DNA of 10,000 bases. Source: Nitrospira sp. GTDB taxonomy: Bacteria; Nitrospirota; Nitrospiria; Nitrospirales; Nitrospiraceae. Shown piece by piece: positions 6,317 through 10,000 of this stretch. Below the pieces are notes generated by a model. That model was not told where the DNA came from and ran no database searches. It worked only from the letters and a program-made list of their open reading frames with translations. The translations under genes and the position numbers were made by a program. Position 1 is the stretch's first letter. Each line of letters starts with the position of its first letter. The DNA lies in NCBI GenBank assembly GCA_020216985.1, contig JAIWOH010000100.1, positions 1-10,000 on the forward strand, given 5' to 3'.

Positions 6317-7199
6317 AGTACCCCAATTCCACCAATGTTCGCTCGTCCTCCCGCCAGGCTTCCCTCACTTTGACCCACGCCTGGAGAAACACTTTCATAC
6401 CGAACAACCGTTCCATGTCCCGTCGCGCCTCGGTGCACACGGCTTTCAGCCTCTCTCCTTGCTTGCCGATCACGATGCCTTTCTGCGACTCGCGCTCGAC
6501 GAAAATCGACGCCTGGATTCTGGCCAATCGCCCCTCTTCCTTAAAACTCTCAATCTCCACCGCGACAGAATAGGGCACTTCTTCTTCCGTCGCCTGCAGG
6601 ATTTTCTCCCGGATCATCTCCGCCGCCAACGTCCGCATCGTCTGGTCCGTCACCATGTCGTCGCCGTACGCCCCTTGTCCTTCCGGCAAATAAGGAACCG
6701 TCACGGCCAGCAGCCGATCGACGTTGTCCCCCGTTTGCCCGGATACCGGCACGATTTCCGTCCATGGATACAGCCCGGCGTACCGTTCGAGAACCGGAAG
6801 CAGCTTGAACTTGTTGATGAGATCGATCTTGGTCACGACCAGCACGACCGGCCGACGCCGTTTGACCATCGCTTCTTTAACGGAGGAGACGACGGCCAGA
6901 TCGCCGGGGCCCGGCAGACAGGTCGCCTCCATCAGCACATACAGAAGATCGGCTTCCTCAACCGCCTCGATCGCCGTCTTGATCATCCGTCGATTCAAGA
7001 GGTGCATCGGTTTATGCAGGCCCGGCGTATCAAGAAAGGCGATCTGGCCTTCAGAGATGGAGAGGACTCCTAAAATGCGCGTCCGCGTCGTCTGGGGCTT
7101 GTCCGACACGATGGCGATCTTTTCCCCCAGCAAACGATTGAGCAACGTGGACTTGCCGACGTTGGATCGACCGATGATCGCGACCGTCCCGAATTTCAC
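6315..7199 (-). CDS. era: GTPase Era
   Basis: Era is an essential GTPase that binds the 3' end of 16S rRNA and helps mature the 30S subunit. Counting from a GTG at 7199 (294 residues), the G1 loop GRSNVGKS is at 10-17, the G2 region with TTRTRILG at about 37-44, G3 DTPG at 57-60 and G4 TKID at 123-126. The C-terminal KH domain has the RNA-binding loop GKQG at 245-248. The G1 loop has Ser where most Era proteins have Pro. An ATG at 7214 would add five residues (MGGVT) and overlap ftsB by 13 nt. The GTG is preferred because GGAGG lies seven bases upstream and because it gives the usual short N-terminus. Era follows ftsB directly and precedes mgtE by 9 nt. Confidence 0.95.
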   Translation of the reverse strand: MKFGTVAIIGRSNVGKSTLLNRLLGEKIAIVSDKPQTTRTRILGVLSISEGQIAFLDTPGLHKPMHLLNRRMIKTAIEAVEEADLLYVLMEATCLPGPGDLAVVSSVKEAMVKRRRPVVLVVTKIDLINKFKLLPVLERYAGLYPWTEIVPVSGQTGDNVDRLLAVTVPYLPEGQGAYGDDMVTDQTMRTLAAEMIREKILQATEEEVPYSVAVEIESFKEEGRLARIQASIFVERESQKGIVIGKQGERLKAVCTEARRDMERLFGMKVFLQAWVKVREAWREDERTLVELGY

Positions 7200-7201
7200 G
7201 G

Positions 7202-7564
7202 TCACTCCTCCCATCCCCCGCCATCATCGGTGCCAGGAGTCACAGGAGTCAATTGATACACGGTTTCCCCTTTTCTCACGTATCCCAACCGTTCTCTGGC
7301 CACTTGTTCAATCTTCGCAGGGTCCCGCTGCAATCGCAGCACTTCCCTTTCCAACGCCGCTTTCTCCGCCTGCAACGACGCCAGTTCGCCTTCAAGACGG
7401 CCGGCATGTTTGCGCATGTCCAGATATCGAAGCAATCCCATCTCTCCGAACACCAGCCCGACGAGCAACCAGAGACATGCACCCAACCCCACCACCTTGA
7501 GCGCAACGGCCGCGCGCCGCTGCCGACTCAGCCAGTGTCGCCCTCGATTTTGCTTAATCAGCAT
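7202..7564 (-). CDS. ftsB: FtsB/DivIC-family cell division protein
   Basis: The family forms the FtsB-FtsL-FtsQ complex of the divisome and signals septal wall synthesis. This 120-residue protein has a basic cytoplasmic start (about 1-18), a single membrane segment (about 19-41), a periplasmic coiled coil rich in Leu, Glu and Arg (about 45-80) and the conserved DPAKIEQVARERLGYV segment (81-96) followed by KGE. The acidic, Gly-rich tail after 108 looks unstructured. The ATG at 7564 gives this full layout, although its ribosome-binding site is weak. It is 19 nt downstream of eno, a pairing seen in many bacteria, which supports the FtsB name over a generic septum-formation initiator. Confidence 0.9.
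   Translation of the reverse strand: MLIKQNRGRHWLSRQRRAAVALKVVGLGACLWLLVGLVFGEMGLLRYLDMRKHAGRLEGELASLQAEKAALEREVLRLQRDPAKIEQVARERLGYVRKGETVYQLTPVTPGTDDGGGWEE
7207..7211 (-). promoter_or_regulatory. Shine-Dalgarno site supporting the GTG start of era
   Basis: GGAGG on the minus strand lies seven bases before the GTG at 7199-7197. It is partly inside the reading frame if the ATG at 7214 is used instead, and that ATG has only a G-run immediately before it. Confidence 0.6.
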
Positions 7565-7583
7565 GGGAAATATCCCAATGGGC

Positions 7584-8999
<1,416 letters not shown>

Positions 9000-10000
9000 T
9001 CACTCCGCCAATTTTTTCTTCAGTAGCTCATTGACCTTTCCAGGATTCGCCTTGCCTCCGCTGACCTTCATCACCCGGCCGACCAAGAAACCGAGCACTT
9101 GTTGTTTTCCGCCCTTGAACTGCGCCACCTGTGCGGGACTGTCGGCCAGGACCTTATCGATCAGCCTCTCGATCGTTCCTTCGTCGGATACTTGGATCAA
9201 CCCCTTTTCTTGAACGAGCTGCTCCGCCGTTTTTCCGCTCTTGTACAGATCGGGAAACAGCTCACGGGCCGCTTTCAGACTGATTGTTTCCTTCTCCACC
9301 AACCGCAACAGCTCGACCAACCGCTCCGGCGGGATGGGCGACTCCGCCGCGTCAATACCCGATAGATTCAACTCTCTGCTCAATTCGCCCATCACCCAAT
9401 TGCTGACCGTTTTGGGCTGATTGAACACGCTCACGCAACGTTCGAAATAATCGGCCAATCCCTTGGAAGCCGTCAGCACGCCGGCGTCATATTCGGGCAG
9501 CCCGTAGTCGCTTACAAATCGGGCGGCTCGAGCCATAGGCAATTCCGGTAGAGTGGTGCGAAGAGCTTCGATCCAGTTCTTCTCCAGTTGAAGCGGCACC
9601 AGATCCGGATCAGGGAAATAACGGTAGTCGTGCGCTTCTTCCTTAGATCGCATCACCGCCGTCTCGCCTCGGTCGATGTTCCACAAGCGCGTTTCCTGCC
9701 TGACCCTCCCTCCTTCGTTCAGCACTTTGGTCTGGCGCTTGATCTCGTACTCGATCGCGTCTTTGACGTACTTGAAGGAGTTGATGTTTTTGAGTTCGAC
9801 CTTGGTGCCGAACTCCTCCCGCCCCATGGGTCGCAGTGAGAGATTCGGCTCGCACCTGAAACTTCCCTGTTCCATGTTGCCGTCGCACACGTCGAGGTAC
9901 ATTAAAATGTCACGCAGATTTTTGAGATATGCCACCACCTCGTCGGCGGATCGCATGTCCGGCTCCGTGACGATTTCCAACAGCGGCGTGCCGGCCCGAT
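9000..10000 (-). CDS. gatB: Asp-tRNA(Asn)/Glu-tRNA(Gln) amidotransferase subunit B, 5' end outside the window
   Basis: GatB is the kinase/transamidation subunit of GatCAB, which turns Glu-tRNA(Gln) or Asp-tRNA(Asn) into the correct amidated form. About 332 codons of the C-terminal part are visible; the frame stays open past the ATG at 9980 to the window edge, reading RAGTPL before MEIVTEPD, as expected inside GatB. So 9980 is not the start. The EIKN-like stretch with [43 protein letters not shown] and NWVMGEL are typical, and the end is the helical GatB/YqeY tail domain with its lysine-rich C-terminus. The usual RCDANVS motif reads RCEPNLS here. Roughly 140 to 150 N-terminal residues are missing because of the window edge. 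The partners gatA and gatC are not in view. Confidence 0.96.
   Translation of the reverse strand, partial: RAGTPLLEIVTEPDMRSADEVVAYLKNLRDILMYLDVCDGNMEQGSFRCEPNLSLRPMGREEFGTKVELKNINSFKYVKDAIEYEIKRQTKVLNEGGRVRQETRLWNIDRGETAVMRSKEEAHDYRYFPDPDLVPLQLEKNWIEALRTTLPELPMARAARFVSDYGLPEYDAGVLTASKGLADYFERCVSVFNQPKTVSNWVMGELSRELNLSGIDAAESPIPPERLVELLRLVEKETISLKAARELFPDLYKSGKTAEQLVQEKGLIQVSDEGTIERLIDKVLADSPAQVAQFKGGKQQVLGFLVGRVMKVSGGKANPGKVNELLKKKLAE

Noticed and set aside
5055..7073. A 672-codon open frame on the + strand across mgtE and era
   Set aside because: It is fully antisense to two certain genes, has an odd His/Arg/Gln-rich composition and no ribosome-binding site or family resemblance. It is a by-product of codon use in the real genes.

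Overview
This is a 10 kb piece of a bacterial chromosome carrying mostly housekeeping genes. Two genes lie on the + strand at the left end: a PAS/LuxR-type regulator and a small lipoprotein. They face a long run of minus-strand genes reading gatB (5' end cut by the window), eno, ftsB, era, mgtE, recO, a DUF971 gene, a second lipoprotein and glgA. There are no tRNA or rRNA genes, mobile elements, CRISPR arrays or long repeats. The organism is Gram-negative (two predicted lipoproteins, FtsB-type divisome protein), has mid-range to moderately high GC, stores glycogen and charges some tRNAs by the amidotransferase route. The protein style and the mix of genes remind me of Nitrospira (Nitrospirota), but this is an impression and not a proof.

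Left region (1-1528). A good sigma70-like promoter (53-81) precedes the LuxR-type gene, leaving a leader of about 107 nt that can form a hairpin. A 227-nt gap (804-1030), AT-rich in the middle, separates this gene from the first lipoprotein gene. The gap contains a close match to a sigma54 (-24/-12) promoter and, upstream of it, a short inverted repeat. The lipoprotein and glgA converge; a 14-bp hairpin with a 2-nt bulge lies over the glgA stop codon and may end transcription from either side.

Right region (1570-10000). The minus-strand genes are tightly packed from eno to the second lipoprotein: 19 nt between eno and ftsB, a close junction or overlap between ftsB and era, 9 nt between era and mgtE, 59 nt between mgtE and recO, 4 nt between recO and the DUF971 gene, and a GTGA stop/start overlap into the lipoprotein gene. 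GlgA follows after 90 nt, and gatB precedes eno by 129 nt. They probably form one or a few transcripts joining glycolysis (Eno), cell division (FtsB), ribosome assembly (Era), magnesium uptake (MgtE), DNA repair (RecO) and glycogen synthesis (GlgA). Three starts were set by Shine-Dalgarno sites or spacing (era, mgtE, DUF971).

I see no clear new multi-gene system. The points most worth a second look are the sigma54 promoter in front of the small lipoprotein gene, the DUF971 protein in which both halves carry a WSDGH...CxCxxC unit, and the insertion of mgtE between era and recO.
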